A stretch of DNA of 64,000 nt from Mycolicibacter sinensis (GCF_001667375.1 NZ_LZIN01000098.1:1-64000); one strand, 5' to 3'; shown: positions 41,734 to 50,654, numbered from the stretch's first letter. A program made the numbers and translations. Notes: a model not told the origin generated them from the sequence alone.

Positions 41734-43554
41734 ATGACCTCAGCGACCATCCCCGGTCTGGACACCGCCCCGACGAAACACCGCGGGTTGCTGGCCTGGG
41801 TCCAGGAGGTCGCTGAGCTGACCCAGCCGGACCGGGTGGAGTGGTCCGACGGTTCCGAGGGCGAGTGGGACCGGCTGATGGCCCTGCTGGTGGAGGGCGG
41901 AACCGCGGTAAAGCTCGACGACGCGAAGAAGCCCAACTCCTACCTGGCGCTGTCCGACCCCGCCGACGTGGCTCGGGTCGAGTCCCGGACCTTCATCTGC
42001 ACCCGCGCCAAGGAGGGTGCCGGCCCCACCAACAACTGGATGGACCCCGACGAGATGCGGGCCACCATGACCGAGCTGTACCGGGGCTGCATGCGCGGCC
42101 GCACGATGTACGTGGTGCCGTTCTGCATGGGGCCGCTGGGTGCTGAGGACCCGAAGCTCGGCGTCGAGATCACCGACTCGGCCTACGTGGTGACGTCGAT
42201 GAAGATCATGACCCGGATGGGCACCGCGGCGCTGGAGAAGATCGGTACCGACGGCGCCTTCGTCAAGGGCCTGCACTCGGTGGGTGCGCCGCTGGCCGAG
42301 GGGCAGCAGGACGTGCCCTGGCCCTGCAACGAAGAGAAGTACATCACCCATTTCCCGGAGACCCGGGAGATCTGGAGCTACGGCTCCGGCTACGGCGGCA
42401 ACGCGCTGCTGGGCAAGAAGTGCTACGCGCTGCGGATCGCCTCGGCGATGGCCCACGACGAGGGCTGGCTGGCCGAGCACATGCTGATCCTCAAGCTGAT
42501 TTCGCCGGAGAACAAGGCCTACTACATCGCCGCTGCCTTCCCGTCGGCCTGTGGCAAGACCAACCTGGCGATGATCCAGCCTACGATCCCGGGCTGGCGG
42601 GCCGAGACCCTCGGCGACGACATCGCCTGGATGCGTTTCGGCAAGGACGGCCGGCTGTACGCGGTGAACCCGGAGGCCGGCTTCTTCGGGGTGGCGCCGG
42701 GCACCTCCAACAGCTCCAACCCGAATGCGATGAAGACCATCGAGGCGGGCAACACCATCTACACCAATGTCGCCCACACCGACGATAACGACATCTGGTG
42801 GGAAGGCATCGACGGCGAGACGCCTGCGCACCTCACCGACTGGAAGGGCAACGACTGGACGCCCGAGTCGGGAACCCCTGCCGCCCACCCGAACTCGCGC
42901 TACTGCACCCCGATGTCGCAGTGCCCGATCCTGGCGCCGGAGTGGGACGACCCGGCCGGTGTGCCGATTTCGGCGATCCTGTTCGGCGCCCGCCGCAAGA
43001 CCACCGTCCCGCTGGTCAGCGAGGCCCGCGACTGGCAGCACGGGGTGTTCATCGGCGCCACCATGGGATCCGAGCAGACCGCCGCCGCCGAAGGCAAGGT
43101 GGGTGCGGTGCGCCGCGACCCGATGGCGATGCTGCCGTTCATCGGCTACAACGCCGGCGACTACATGCAGCACTGGATCAACATCGGCAAAAACTCCGAT
43201 GAGTCCAAGCTGCCGAAGGTGTTCTTCGTCAACTGGTTCCGCCGCGGCGAGGACGGACGCTTCCTGTGGCCGGGCTTCGGCGAGAACAGCCGGGTGCTCA
43301 AGTGGATCATCGAGCGGGTCGAGGGCAAGGGCTCCGGCGAGTCGACGCCGATCGGCACCGTGCCGCACGCCTCCGATCTGGAACTCACCGGGCTGGACGT
43401 GGACCCCGCGGATGTGGAGCAGGCACTGGCCGTCGACGCCGACGAGTGGCGCGCCGAGTTGCCGCTGATCGAGGAGTGGTTCGAGTTCATCGGCGACCAG
43501 CTGCCCACCGGGCTGCGCGACGAGTTCGACGCCCTCAAGCAGCGCCTGGGTTAA
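41734..43554 (+). CDS. pckA: Phosphoenolpyruvate carboxykinase (GTP)
   Basis: A 606-residue GTP-dependent PEPCK, nearly colinear with M. tuberculosis PckA (Rv0211), which opens gluconeogenesis during growth on fatty acids. The kinase loop FPSACGKTNLAM includes Cys273, the substrate site is GCMRGRTMYVVPF and the nucleotide site is FFGVAPGT. Start ATG 41734 (MTSATIPGLDTAP) is preceded by ACAGGAGAG. Upstream in-frame codons are ignored because the ortholog begins here. A palindrome sits in the promoter region and a strong terminator follows. Confidence 0.97.
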   Translation: MTSATIPGLDTAPTKHRGLLAWVQEVAELTQPDRVEWSDGSEGEWDRLMALLVEGGTAVKLDDAKKPNSYLALSDPADVARVESRTFICTRAKEGAGPTNNWMDPDEMRATMTELYRGCMRGRTMYVVPFCMGPLGAEDPKLGVEITDSAYVVTSMKIMTRMGTAALEKIGTDGAFVKGLHSVGAPLAEGQQDVPWPCNEEKYITHFPETREIWSYGSGYGGNALLGKKCYALRIASAMAHDEGWLAEHMLILKLISPENKAYYIAAAFPSACGKTNLAMIQPTIPGWRAETLGDDIAWMRFGKDGRLYAVNPEAGFFGVAPGTSNSSNPNAMKTIEAGNTIYTNVAHTDDNDIWWEGIDGETPAHLTDWKGNDWTPESGTPAAHPNSRYCTPMSQCPILAPEWDDPAGVPISAILFGARRKTTVPLVSEARDWQHGVFIGATMGSEQTAAAEGKVGAVRRDPMAMLPFIGYNAGDYMQHWINIGKNSDESKLPKVFFVNWFRRGEDGRFLWPGFGENSRVLKWIIERVEGKGSGESTPIGTVPHASDLELTGLDVDPADVEQALAVDADEWRAELPLIEEWFEFIGDQLPTGLRDEFDALKQRLG

Positions 43555-43561
43555 TACCCGG

Positions 43562-43619
43562 CGAGCAGACACAAAAAGCCCCCAAATGTCCGGCATATTG
43601 GGGGCTTTGTGTCTGCTCG
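43562..43619. terminator. Long near-perfect hairpin terminator after pckA
   Basis: The left arm 43562-43585 (CGAGCAGACACAAAA then AGCCCCCAA) pairs with the right arm 43598-43619 (TTGGGGGCTTT then GTGTCTGCTCG), about 22 base pairs with a two-base bulge in the A run and a 12-base loop. The GC-rich inner stem flanked by A/T runs gives an intrinsic terminator. The outer GAGCAGACACAAA part resembles a terminator-like sequence that I recall recurring in mycobacterial intergenic DNA. Confidence 0.85.
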
Positions 43620-43663
43620 GCTCGGACTTAGTCCGACTGGACTAAGTTCGGCAGTCGCGGGCC

Positions 43664-43879
43664 ATGGCGATGGTCAACATTCACGAGGCAAAGACCCATC
43701 TGTCCAGCCTCCTCGCCCGCGTAGAAAACGGTGAGACGATCACGCCGGCAGGCCGGTCGCCGATGACACCGCACTCGCGGGTCGACATCGCTTTCGGAGC
43801 CTTATCCGGCCGGCTCCACTACGACGACGAACACTTCGACGACGTCGACGACGCCCTCAACGCCCAGTTCGGGATTGAA
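43664..43879 (+). pseudogene. Degenerate VapB-type antitoxin
   Basis: MAMVNIHEAKTHLSSLLARVENGETIT is a typical Phd/YefM-like VapB N-terminus, and ALSGRLHYDDEHFDDVDDAL fits the toxin-binding C-terminal part. Between them the usual xRAGRPVAxL segment is scrambled: RPVAD can be read in a different frame at 43750-43764, which implies compensating indels. The frame then runs past the expected end (FGIE at 43879) to 43966 over the toxin start, without a stop at the normal place. I read this as a decayed antitoxin. Confidence 0.65.
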
Positions 43880-44263
43880 TGCCCGGCATCCTGCTCAATA
43901 CCCACGTACTGCTCTGGTCGCTGGACGACAGTCCACGTTTGGGTCACCGGGCGCGCACTCGAATGACTTCTGCCCCGGCGGTATTCGTCTCGGCGGCCAG
44001 CATATGGGAGATCTCCATCAAAGCGGCTAGCGGCAAGCTCGCGATGCCCGCCGACTTTGACGAAGCCGTCGGGAAATCCGGCTTCCGCAACCTGCCGATC
44101 ACCGGTCGTCACGCAATGGGTTGCGATATCGCTGCGCCGCCGCACCGGGACCCCGTTCGACGCGATGCTGGTGGCTCAGGCCGAGGTCGAGCGACCCGAT
44201 CTGCTGACGGCGGACGCGAAGCTCCTCAAGGCGCTGCCCGCAGCCGTGGATGCGCGGCTGTGA
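43879..44263 (+). pseudogene. Degenerate VapC-type PIN-domain toxin, frameshifted
   Basis: The frame from ATG 43879 gives MPGILLNTHVLLWSLDDSPRL and ASIWEISIKAASGKLAMP, clear PIN-toxin sequence. Two defects are visible. The first catalytic aspartate of LLDTHVLLW is asparagine here (residue 7). The expected DPFDAMLVAQAEVE and LLTADAKLL continue in a different frame after a run of four C at 44151-44154, consistent with one extra base. Without the insertion the protein would end at 44263, a normal length of about 127 residues. Toxin activity is unlikely. Confidence 0.75.
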
Positions 44264-44294
44264 TCACCGGGGCGCCGAACTCGAACCCGACCAC

Positions 44295-44326
44295 TTGACA
44301 CCCGTCAAGTTTGACGGCGGTACAGT
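44295..44326 (+). promoter_or_regulatory. fadD4 promoter with overlapping palindromes
   Basis: TTGACA (44295-44300) and TACAGT (44321-44326) could be -35 and -10 elements with a long 20-base spacer. The -10 ends six bases before ATG 44333, so the message may be leaderless. Two overlapping inverted repeats fill the spacer: TTGAC-ACCC-GTCAA (44295-44308) and GTCAA-GT-TTGAC (44304-44315). This suggests a repressor site, perhaps of the TetR family that often controls lipid catabolism. Confidence 0.6.
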
Positions 44327-44332
44327 CTGCGC

Positions 44333-45850
44333 ATGCAGATCCGGGAACACGTCGGCGCCGGCAAGCCGGCCATCATCTTGCACCCGTCGGGCACCGTCAT
44401 CACCTTCGACGATCTCGAGGCCCGCGCCAACCGGCTGGCGCACTTCTTCCGCCGCGCCGGGCTGGTCGAGGGCGACACCGTCGCGATCCTCATGGAGAAC
44501 AACGAGCACATGCACGCCGTCATGTGGGCGGCGCGTCGCAGCGGCTTGTACTACGTACCTATCAACACCCACCTGACCGCGGCCGAGGCCGCCTACATCA
44601 TCGACAACAGCTCCGCCAGGGGCGTCATCGGATCTGCCGCGCTGCGCCAGACGTGTGAGAACCTGGCCGAGCATCTGCCGCAAGGCCTTCCCGACCTGCT
44701 GCTGATCGCCGACGATGATCTGCCCGGCTGGCAGCGTTACCCCGAATGCGTTGCCGATCAACCCGATACGCCCATCGATGACGAGATCGAGGGCGACCTG
44801 CTGCAGTATTCGTCGGGCACCACCGGCCGGCCCAAGGGCATCAAACGCGCTCTGCCGCACCTACCGCCGTCGGAGGCGCCGGGCCTGATGTCGATGTTGG
44901 TGGCGGTCTGGATGACGCCCGACTCGGTCTACCTGAGCCCGGCGCCGCTGTATCACACCGCCCCGTCGGTGTGGTCGATGCAGGTGCAGGCCGCGGGCAT
45001 CACCACGGTGGTGCTGGAGAAGTTCGATCCGGAGGGCTGCCTCGACGCGATCCAGCGCTATCGGGTCACCCACGCCCAGTTCGTGCCGGCTCATTTCACC
45101 CGGATGCTGAAACTTCCTGAGGCGGTTCGGAATTCCTACGACGTTTCCAGCCTGCGACGGGTGATGCACGCCGCGGCGCCGTGTCCGGTTGAGATCAAGA
45201 AGCAGATGATCGACTGGTGGGGGCCGATCGTCGACGAATATTACGCGTCCTCGGAGGCGCACGGGTCGACGCTGATCAGCGCGGAGGAGTGGCTGGCCCG
45301 TCCGGGCTCGGTCGGCAAGCCAATGATGGGCGGGGTGCACATCCTCGATGAGGACGGCAACGAACTGCCCGCCGGCCAGCCCGGCGAGATCTATTTTGAG
45401 GGCGGCAACGACTTCGAATATCTCAATGACCCGGACAAGACGGCCAATTCGCGCGACAGCCGCGGGTGGGCCACCGTCGGCGACATCGGCTACCTCGACG
45501 AGGAAGGGTATCTGTACCTCACCGACCGCCGCCACCACATGATCATCTCGGGCGGTGTGAACATTTACCCGCAGGAAGCCGAGAACCTGTTGATCACCCA
45601 CCCGAAGGTGATGGACGCGGCGGTGTTCGGGATTCCGGACGACGAGATGGGACAGCGTGTCAAAGCGGTGGTGCAGACCGTCGACCCCGCCGACGCCACC
45701 GACGCCTTCGCCGACGAGCTGTCGGCCTGGCTGCGGGATCGGTTGGCGCACTATAAGTGTCCGCGTTCGATCTCCTTCGAGGCGCAACTGCCGCGCACCG
45801 ACACCGGCAAGCTGTACAAGAACGAGCTGGTGGCCAAGTACTCGGGGTGA
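44333..45850 (+). CDS. fadD4: FadD4-like acyl-CoA synthetase / AMP-dependent ligase
   Basis: A 505-residue adenylate-forming enzyme. Motifs in order are YSSGTTGRPKGIKR (ATP binding, about 158-171), YYASSEAHG, TVGDIGYLDEEGYLYLTDR (about 380-398) and the C-terminal PRTDTGKLYKNEL with the catalytic lysine. The sequence and position after pckA match M. tuberculosis FadD4 (Rv0214). It activates a carboxylic acid to its CoA thioester. The exact chain is unknown. It ends directly against the convergent FAD oxidoreductase gene with no bases between. Confidence 0.92.
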   Translation: MQIREHVGAGKPAIILHPSGTVITFDDLEARANRLAHFFRRAGLVEGDTVAILMENNEHMHAVMWAARRSGLYYVPINTHLTAAEAAYIIDNSSARGVIGSAALRQTCENLAEHLPQGLPDLLLIADDDLPGWQRYPECVADQPDTPIDDEIEGDLLQYSSGTTGRPKGIKRALPHLPPSEAPGLMSMLVAVWMTPDSVYLSPAPLYHTAPSVWSMQVQAAGITTVVLEKFDPEGCLDAIQRYRVTHAQFVPAHFTRMLKLPEAVRNSYDVSSLRRVMHAAAPCPVEIKKQMIDWWGPIVDEYYASSEAHGSTLISAEEWLARPGSVGKPMMGGVHILDEDGNELPAGQPGEIYFEGGNDFEYLNDPDKTANSRDSRGWATVGDIGYLDEEGYLYLTDRRHHMIISGGVNIYPQEAENLLITHPKVMDAAVFGIPDDEMGQRVKAVVQTVDPADATDAFADELSAWLRDRLAHYKCPRSISFEAQLPRTDTGKLYKNELVAKYSG

Positions 45851-46888
45851 TCACGTGCTGTAGCGCAGCCACAGCGGCAGGGCAGCGTCGAGCAATTGCA
45901 TGAACTTGTACAAGCCGACCCGGTACTCTCCGGATCCCAACGGGTTCATCCGGTACTCGGGAAACGCGATGCCGATCCCGAACAGCCCGGGCGCCAAGAT
46001 GCCGGTGCGGTCGTCGTAAGGCAGTGGGCCCCATTGCGGCGTCAGCGGAAGCTGTCTGCGCCCGAACCCCACGGTGTAGACGACGTGGCTGCACGCCTGG
46101 AGGCGTTCGCCGAACTCAGGACTGTCCACCCAGCACCTGTGCAGGCGCGGCGGATAGGCCCCGTCGATGTTCTCCCGAGCCCACCGGGCGGCCTGCCCTT
46201 TGAGCCCGGTGTCGTCGAACAGAATCCAATCCTTCAGGTACACCGCGTATTTGAGCGGGCTTCGGTAGAAATTGATCACCTTCCGTACCGGAGTCTGCAG
46301 CAGGTTCGGCAGGGCGATCATCGACGAGTGCGACGAGCCGAACACGGCGACGGTGGCCTCGTCGAGGGCCAGCTGTGAAAGTTTGCCGGGGTCCAGTGCC
46401 ACCTCGAGCGGGATCTCCTCGAGTCCGGGATAGCTAAGCCTGTTGGGAACCGACCCGATAGCAAGGATCACATTCTTCGAGCTGAGCTCTCCGCATTCGG
46501 TGTGCAGGGTCCAACGCCGGTCGTGCAGGGTGAGTTCAGTCGCCATCGTCCGCAACGGGGCAACGCGCTCGCACAGCCGCTGGGTCACCCAGACCAGGGG
46601 ATCGGCGATCATGCCGAGCGCGCAGGTCTGTTCCGGGTCGAGGGTGGTGAGCGCGAACGCCGGCGCCTCAGCGAAGCCAAACGATGGCGACGCGTTCAAG
46701 TAATCCAGAAACAGCCCGACCTTGGTGTTACTGGAGACCGCGCGCCATTTGCCTCCGACATCGCCTGCCCCGAAATCTTGGTCTATCCAAGCGATCTCAT
46801 TCCCGGCAATGCCATGGTCGAGCAGCCGGCCTACCGCGGCGATGCCGGCCGGACCTGCTCCGATCACCGCCCAGGAATAGCTGTCCAT
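45851..46888 (-). CDS. FAD-dependent oxidoreductase of unknown substrate
   Basis: A 345-residue flavoprotein: VIGAGPAGIAAVGRLL (about 9-24) is the FAD dinucleotide motif, VILAIGSVPN the second FAD contact and VAVFGSSHSSMIAL a probable NAD(P) site. It resembles NAD(P)-binding lysine/ornithine monooxygenase-like proteins, but I cannot name it. It is the last gene of a four-gene minus-strand operon (eRF1-like, rtcB, site-2 protease, this gene), with a 17-base gap after the protease gene. The block is absent from this locus in M. tuberculosis. Confidence 0.82.
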   Translation of the reverse strand: MDSYSWAVIGAGPAGIAAVGRLLDHGIAGNEIAWIDQDFGAGDVGGKWRAVSSNTKVGLFLDYLNASPSFGFAEAPAFALTTLDPEQTCALGMIADPLVWVTQRLCERVAPLRTMATELTLHDRRWTLHTECGELSSKNVILAIGSVPNRLSYPGLEEIPLEVALDPGKLSQLALDEATVAVFGSSHSSMIALPNLLQTPVRKVINFYRSPLKYAVYLKDWILFDDTGLKGQAARWARENIDGAYPPRLHRCWVDSPEFGERLQACSHVVYTVGFGRRQLPLTPQWGPLPYDDRTGILAPGLFGIGIAFPEYRMNPLGSGEYRVGLYKFMQLLDAALPLWLRYST

Positions 46889-46905
46889 ACCTCTGACACT
46901 GAAGA

Positions 46906-48054
46906 TTAGGCGATGTCGGCACCGGCCGCAGCGGACTGGACTCCCAGCCCGTGCAAGGCCGCCGCGCGGCTGATGTCGCTGGGTGAAACGATGCCGACGA
47001 GGGTGTCGCCGCTGAATACCAGGGCGCGCCCGTCAGTACACCCCCGCAGGCGGGTGAGCAACGCCGACAGCGGTTCGTCGGGCTGGGCCAACGGAATTTC
47101 GACCGGCGGGCACGCCACCTCGCGCAGCAGCGTGGTAGCTCGCTGGTCAGCCGGTAGCGACCGGATCCGGCTGAAAGTGACCAATCCCTGCAGCCGCCCG
47201 GCCTGATCGAGCAGCGGGAATGCGGAGTGCCGGCGGAGCAGCGCGACATTCTGCAAGAACTCGGCGACGGTAACGTTGCCGTCCACCGTCTCGGGCTCTG
47301 CGGTCATGACGTCGCGAACCCGGACTCCGGCCAACGCCGTGCTGGTGCGGGCATGGTGTTCTTCGGCGCTGGCCATGGTCACGACGAACAGTCCCAGCAG
47401 CATCCACCACAGGCCGCCACCCAGGCCGTCGATGGCTTGCAAGACGCCCAATGCGATCAAGGTAAACCCGAAAATACGACCCGCCCGGGCGGCCACCACC
47501 GCTGCGGTCAACCGGTCGCCGCGCCACGCCCATATCGCGGCTCGCAGGATGCGTCCACCGTCCAGCGGTGCGGCCGGGATGGTGTTGAACGCGGCCAAAA
47601 CCACGTTGATAACCGCCAAATAGCTGGGGACCGCCACCACCAGTGCACCCGCATCGGTTACGTCCGCCAGCCGCGCCGCTGCGGCGAACAGGCCGGCCAT
47701 CAGCAGACTGGTCAACGGTCCGACCGCGGAGATCCGGAAATCGGCTCCGGGGGTGGGCGCTTCACTACGCAACCGGGCCACCCCGCCCAGCAGCCACAGC
47801 GTTATCCCCTCCACCTGGACGCCGTTGCGCAGCGCCACGATCGCGTGCGCCAGCTCGTGGGCGAGCAGTGACAGCACGAACAGCGCGGCCGCCACAACGG
47901 CGGCCAGCAGGTGTGCCCCCCACGGGTAACCGGCGACCATGCGGGGAAAGGATGTCGCCAGCCCGGCTACCAACAGCACCACTATGACCAGCACGCTCCA
48001 GTGCACACCGACCCTGACACCGGCGATTCGGCCCAGCTGTACCGTCGGATTCAT
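46906..48054 (-). CDS. Site-2 protease with CBS domains (Rip3/Rv2625c-like)
   Basis: A 382-residue intramembrane zinc protease of the M50 family. HELAH at 66-70 lies in a membrane helix and the third ligand is D165 in NTIPAAPLDGGR. About six helices are followed by two CBS domains (about 245-370), which in this subfamily bind nucleotides and gate activity. The closest M. tuberculosis protein I know is Rip3 (Rv2625c), part of the dormancy (DosR) regulon. It lies 15 bases after rtcB, which suggests a stress-response operon. Confidence 0.9.
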   Translation of the reverse strand: MNPTVQLGRIAGVRVGVHWSVLVIVVLLVAGLATSFPRMVAGYPWGAHLLAAVVAAALFVLSLLAHELAHAIVALRNGVQVEGITLWLLGGVARLRSEAPTPGADFRISAVGPLTSLLMAGLFAAAARLADVTDAGALVVAVPSYLAVINVVLAAFNTIPAAPLDGGRILRAAIWAWRGDRLTAAVVAARAGRIFGFTLIALGVLQAIDGLGGGLWWMLLGLFVVTMASAEEHHARTSTALAGVRVRDVMTAEPETVDGNVTVAEFLQNVALLRRHSAFPLLDQAGRLQGLVTFSRIRSLPADQRATTLLREVACPPVEIPLAQPDEPLSALLTRLRGCTDGRALVFSGDTLVGIVSPSDISRAAALHGLGVQSAAAGADIA

Positions 48055-48069
48055 CGTCGTCCTCCGTTT

Positions 48070-49260
48070 CTAGGTGCCCTTCACGTTGAGAACCTGGCGC
48101 AACTCCGCCGTCACCTCGACCAGGTCGGCGGCATCGGCCATCACAACGTCGATGTCCTTATACGCCTGCGGGATCTCGTCGACCCACGCATCGCCGTGCC
48201 GGTATTCGACACCCTTCATGGCGACGGCTAAGTCGTTGGCGGTGAACAATTTTCGTGCCTGCGTCCGAGAGTGCCGCCGACCCGCACCGTGTGGTGCCGA
48301 GCACAGGGCGGTCGGGTTGCCCTTGCCCCGCACAACGTAGGAACGGGTGCCCATCGACCCGGGGATCAGGCCCGGAACACCGTCGTTGGCGTCGATCGCG
48401 CCCTTACGGGTCAGCCAAACCTCCTTGCCGGCGTGCTTTTCCCGGCGGGTGTAGTTGTGGTGCGAGAACACCCGGTCCTTTTCGGTGTGCCGTGCTTCGT
48501 CGATATCGATTCCCATCCAGTAGGCGAAAGCCTGCCGGAATCGGTCGGTCATCTCAGCGCGGTTCTCGAAAGCGAAGGACTGCGCCCAGGTCAGCTCGCG
48601 TAAGTAGGCATCGAATTCGTCGGTGCCCTCCTCCAGGTAGGCAAGGTCGCGGTTCGGCAGACTGATGCGCCGTTCGCGCGCAAGTCGTTGTGCGGTCCTG
48701 ATGTGGCGCTGCGCGATCTTGTAGCCGACGCCGCGGCTACCGCTGTGCAGAAAAAGCCAGACCCGGTCACGGTCGTCGACGCATAGCTCGATGAAGTGGT
48801 TGCCGCCGCCGAGCGAGCCCAGCTGCAGCCGCCAATTCCGGCTGTGGGTTAGGTCGACACCGTGATCTGCAGCCGAGCGCTCCAGCGTCTCCAACCGAGG
48901 TGCGGTGAAGGAGAACCGATCTAGGCGGCGATTGTATCGGCCGGGGGACAGCGGAATGCTCGACTCGATCGACTCGCGCAGCTCACGAAGATCGCGGCCG
49001 GCGATCTCGGTGCGGGTGGCGGCGGTCAGGACCGCGGTCATGCCGCAGCCGATGTCGACGCCGACCGCGGCCGGGATCACCGCCCCGACGGTAGGGATCA
49101 CGGTGCCGACCGCCGAGCCCTTGCCGAAATGGGCATCCGGCATCAGCGCGACGTGCGGGTAGATGAACGACATGCTGGCGGTCTGCTTGGCCTGCTCGAC
49201 CGTCTGTTCATCGATCTCACTGGCGAAATTGACTAGCTTGTATCCGGCGATGTGCTGCAT
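48070..49260 (-). CDS. rtcB: RtcB RNA ligase
   Basis: A 396-residue 3'-phosphate/5'-OH RNA ligase. Metal ligands are visible in GVDIGCGM (C72), GGGNHFIEL (H155) and LHSGSRG (H172), and HGAGR at 324-328 is the probable guanylylated-histidine motif. RtcB rejoins tRNA and other RNA cut by toxins or stress nucleases. Start ATG 49260 follows AGGGGA. The longer frame upstream overlaps the preceding gene and is not conserved. Rv2631 is the M. tuberculosis relative. The archease cofactor gene (Rv2630) that lies next to it there is missing here. Confidence 0.93.
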   Translation of the reverse strand: MQHIAGYKLVNFASEIDEQTVEQAKQTASMSFIYPHVALMPDAHFGKGSAVGTVIPTVGAVIPAAVGVDIGCGMTAVLTAATRTEIAGRDLRELRESIESSIPLSPGRYNRRLDRFSFTAPRLETLERSAADHGVDLTHSRNWRLQLGSLGGGNHFIELCVDDRDRVWLFLHSGSRGVGYKIAQRHIRTAQRLARERRISLPNRDLAYLEEGTDEFDAYLRELTWAQSFAFENRAEMTDRFRQAFAYWMGIDIDEARHTEKDRVFSHHNYTRREKHAGKEVWLTRKGAIDANDGVPGLIPGSMGTRSYVVRGKGNPTALCSAPHGAGRRHSRTQARKLFTANDLAVAMKGVEYRHGDAWVDEIPQAYKDIDVVMADAADLVEVTAELRQVLNVKGT

Positions 49261-49315
49261 ATTTTCCCCTGCGGCCGTCGACCCCAACGGAGGTGTCGTA
49301 TACCCGAACGGGCCG

Positions 49316-50488
49316 TCACCAACGCAGCAGTGCGGCCAACCCGGCGGCGTCGCTGAGTTCGGCACCGGCGGCGCCTTCGACCGGGCTGACGCGGGCCCCG
49401 GTCCGAAGCGCCTGCTCGACCAGCCGCTCGGTGAAGCGGGGCTCCGGCGTCGCGGGCCGGCCATTCGGGCCGACCTCTGCACCGCCGTACAACGCCCCGT
49501 CTGCGCCGACTGCCCCGGCGTAGCGGACCTCCGGGTCGTACACCAGGTGGCTGACCTGCCCGGCGTTTAAAGCTGCGGCAACTTCGGACAACCCGAGAGC
49601 GCTACGGCCGGATCCGGCAGCGTCGCCCAGCTGCTGGGCCAGCCGCCGCTCCCGCTCGGTGTGTTGCTCATGCGCCCAGTCGGTGACCGCGGCCGCCAGT
49701 GCGGCATCATCGAGCCCGCTAAGGGCCCGGGCGTCGGAGTAAACCATGCCGCGCAGCGTCTGCGGGAACCGCTCGGCGACCGGCTCGGTCCACTGCGTGC
49801 CACCGCTGACCAGGATGCGTTCCCAGCCGCGATCACTGGCCAACTCGGTGGCGACTTCGACAACCTGGTCCAAGAACCGCTGTGTCCGATCCTGGTCGCG
49901 GGCCTGGCGCTGCTCGCGCCTCGGAGTATGGAACTGCCCCTGCGGGCCGCCTCCGATCTGGCCGGCCCGTTCGTGCGGCGCCTGGACGTACGGCTGCCCC
50001 ATATGGCTCAGCAACTGCAGTGATCCGACTCGCCACTCCAGCAAGCGGGCGTCGTCTGCTGAGGCCAGCACGACGCCGGCCGGTCGGCCCTCATCGAGTA
50101 ACTCCAGCAGTGGATGGATGAAGGGCCCGTCGTCCAACACCAGCCGGTTGTTGACCGACATGTTGGTTTCAACCCTTAAGACCCAGTCGCTTTCCAGCGC
50201 GGCGAAGGCAATTCGGCTGCGGCACGAGGCGGTCGGGCTGGCCATGTCCGCTACGTGCGGCCAGAGTCGTTCAAGCGCTGCGGCAATAGCTCGCCGGTCC
50301 TCCGAAGAGTTATCTTCGGCCCAGCGCTGCAGTTCGCGGAAGCGGTTTTTCAAATCGATGGCGGTCGCTTGCAGGTTCGGGTCGTGGCCGCGGTCGGTGT
50401 CCGCATAAACCGACAGCACACCCAGCGGGTCGGTTCGCTGCGAGAGCTCCCGAAGGTCGGTGTCTGCCAGCCTTGCGATTGCGACCAT
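49316..50488 (-). CDS. eRF1/Vms1-like protein (baeRF family, Rv2629-like)
   Basis: A 390-residue protein of the bacterial eRF1-like family to which M. tuberculosis Rv2629 belongs. The N-terminal part (about 1-120) precedes a middle domain in which GGGPQ (179-183), followed by arginine/glutamine-rich HTPRREQRQARDQDRTQRF, occupies the place of the GGQ-type loop that in eRF1 and Vms1 cleaves peptidyl-tRNA. The C-terminal domain is Rossmann-like with HLVYDPE. First gene of the operon with rtcB, 55 bases apart. Ribosome rescue is inferred from fold family. Confidence 0.82.
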   Translation of the reverse strand: MVAIARLADTDLRELSQRTDPLGVLSVYADTDRGHDPNLQATAIDLKNRFRELQRWAEDNSSEDRRAIAAALERLWPHVADMASPTASCRSRIAFAALESDWVLRVETNMSVNNRLVLDDGPFIHPLLELLDEGRPAGVVLASADDARLLEWRVGSLQLLSHMGQPYVQAPHERAGQIGGGPQGQFHTPRREQRQARDQDRTQRFLDQVVEVATELASDRGWERILVSGGTQWTEPVAERFPQTLRGMVYSDARALSGLDDAALAAAVTDWAHEQHTERERRLAQQLGDAAGSGRSALGLSEVAAALNAGQVSHLVYDPEVRYAGAVGADGALYGGAEVGPNGRPATPEPRFTERLVEQALRTGARVSPVEGAAGAELSDAAGLAALLRW

Positions 50489-50654
50489 GGTTCGGCTCCT
50501 CGTTGTCTCTGCTGCTTTCGCCCGCCTCTCCTTGCATGTGTCCTTACCGGCGACTGCCGCACCAATTGCTGCTCACCGCGGCGGGCTTTCCACCCCAGTC
50601 TACCTGGGCCGCAGCGGTGCACCGCCGTTCTCGGTTGAGCGCCGGCGGCAAGGC

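Noticed and set aside
41740..43596. A 618-codon open frame on the strand opposite pckA
   Set aside because: Its composition follows the third-codon GC bias of pckA and it matches nothing recognisable. pckA is certain.
50489..50654. DosR dormancy box upstream of the eRF1-like/rtcB operon
   Set aside because: Relatives of these genes are in the DosR regulon, so I looked for GGGACT-N-AGTCCC-type palindromes, but found only poor partial matches.
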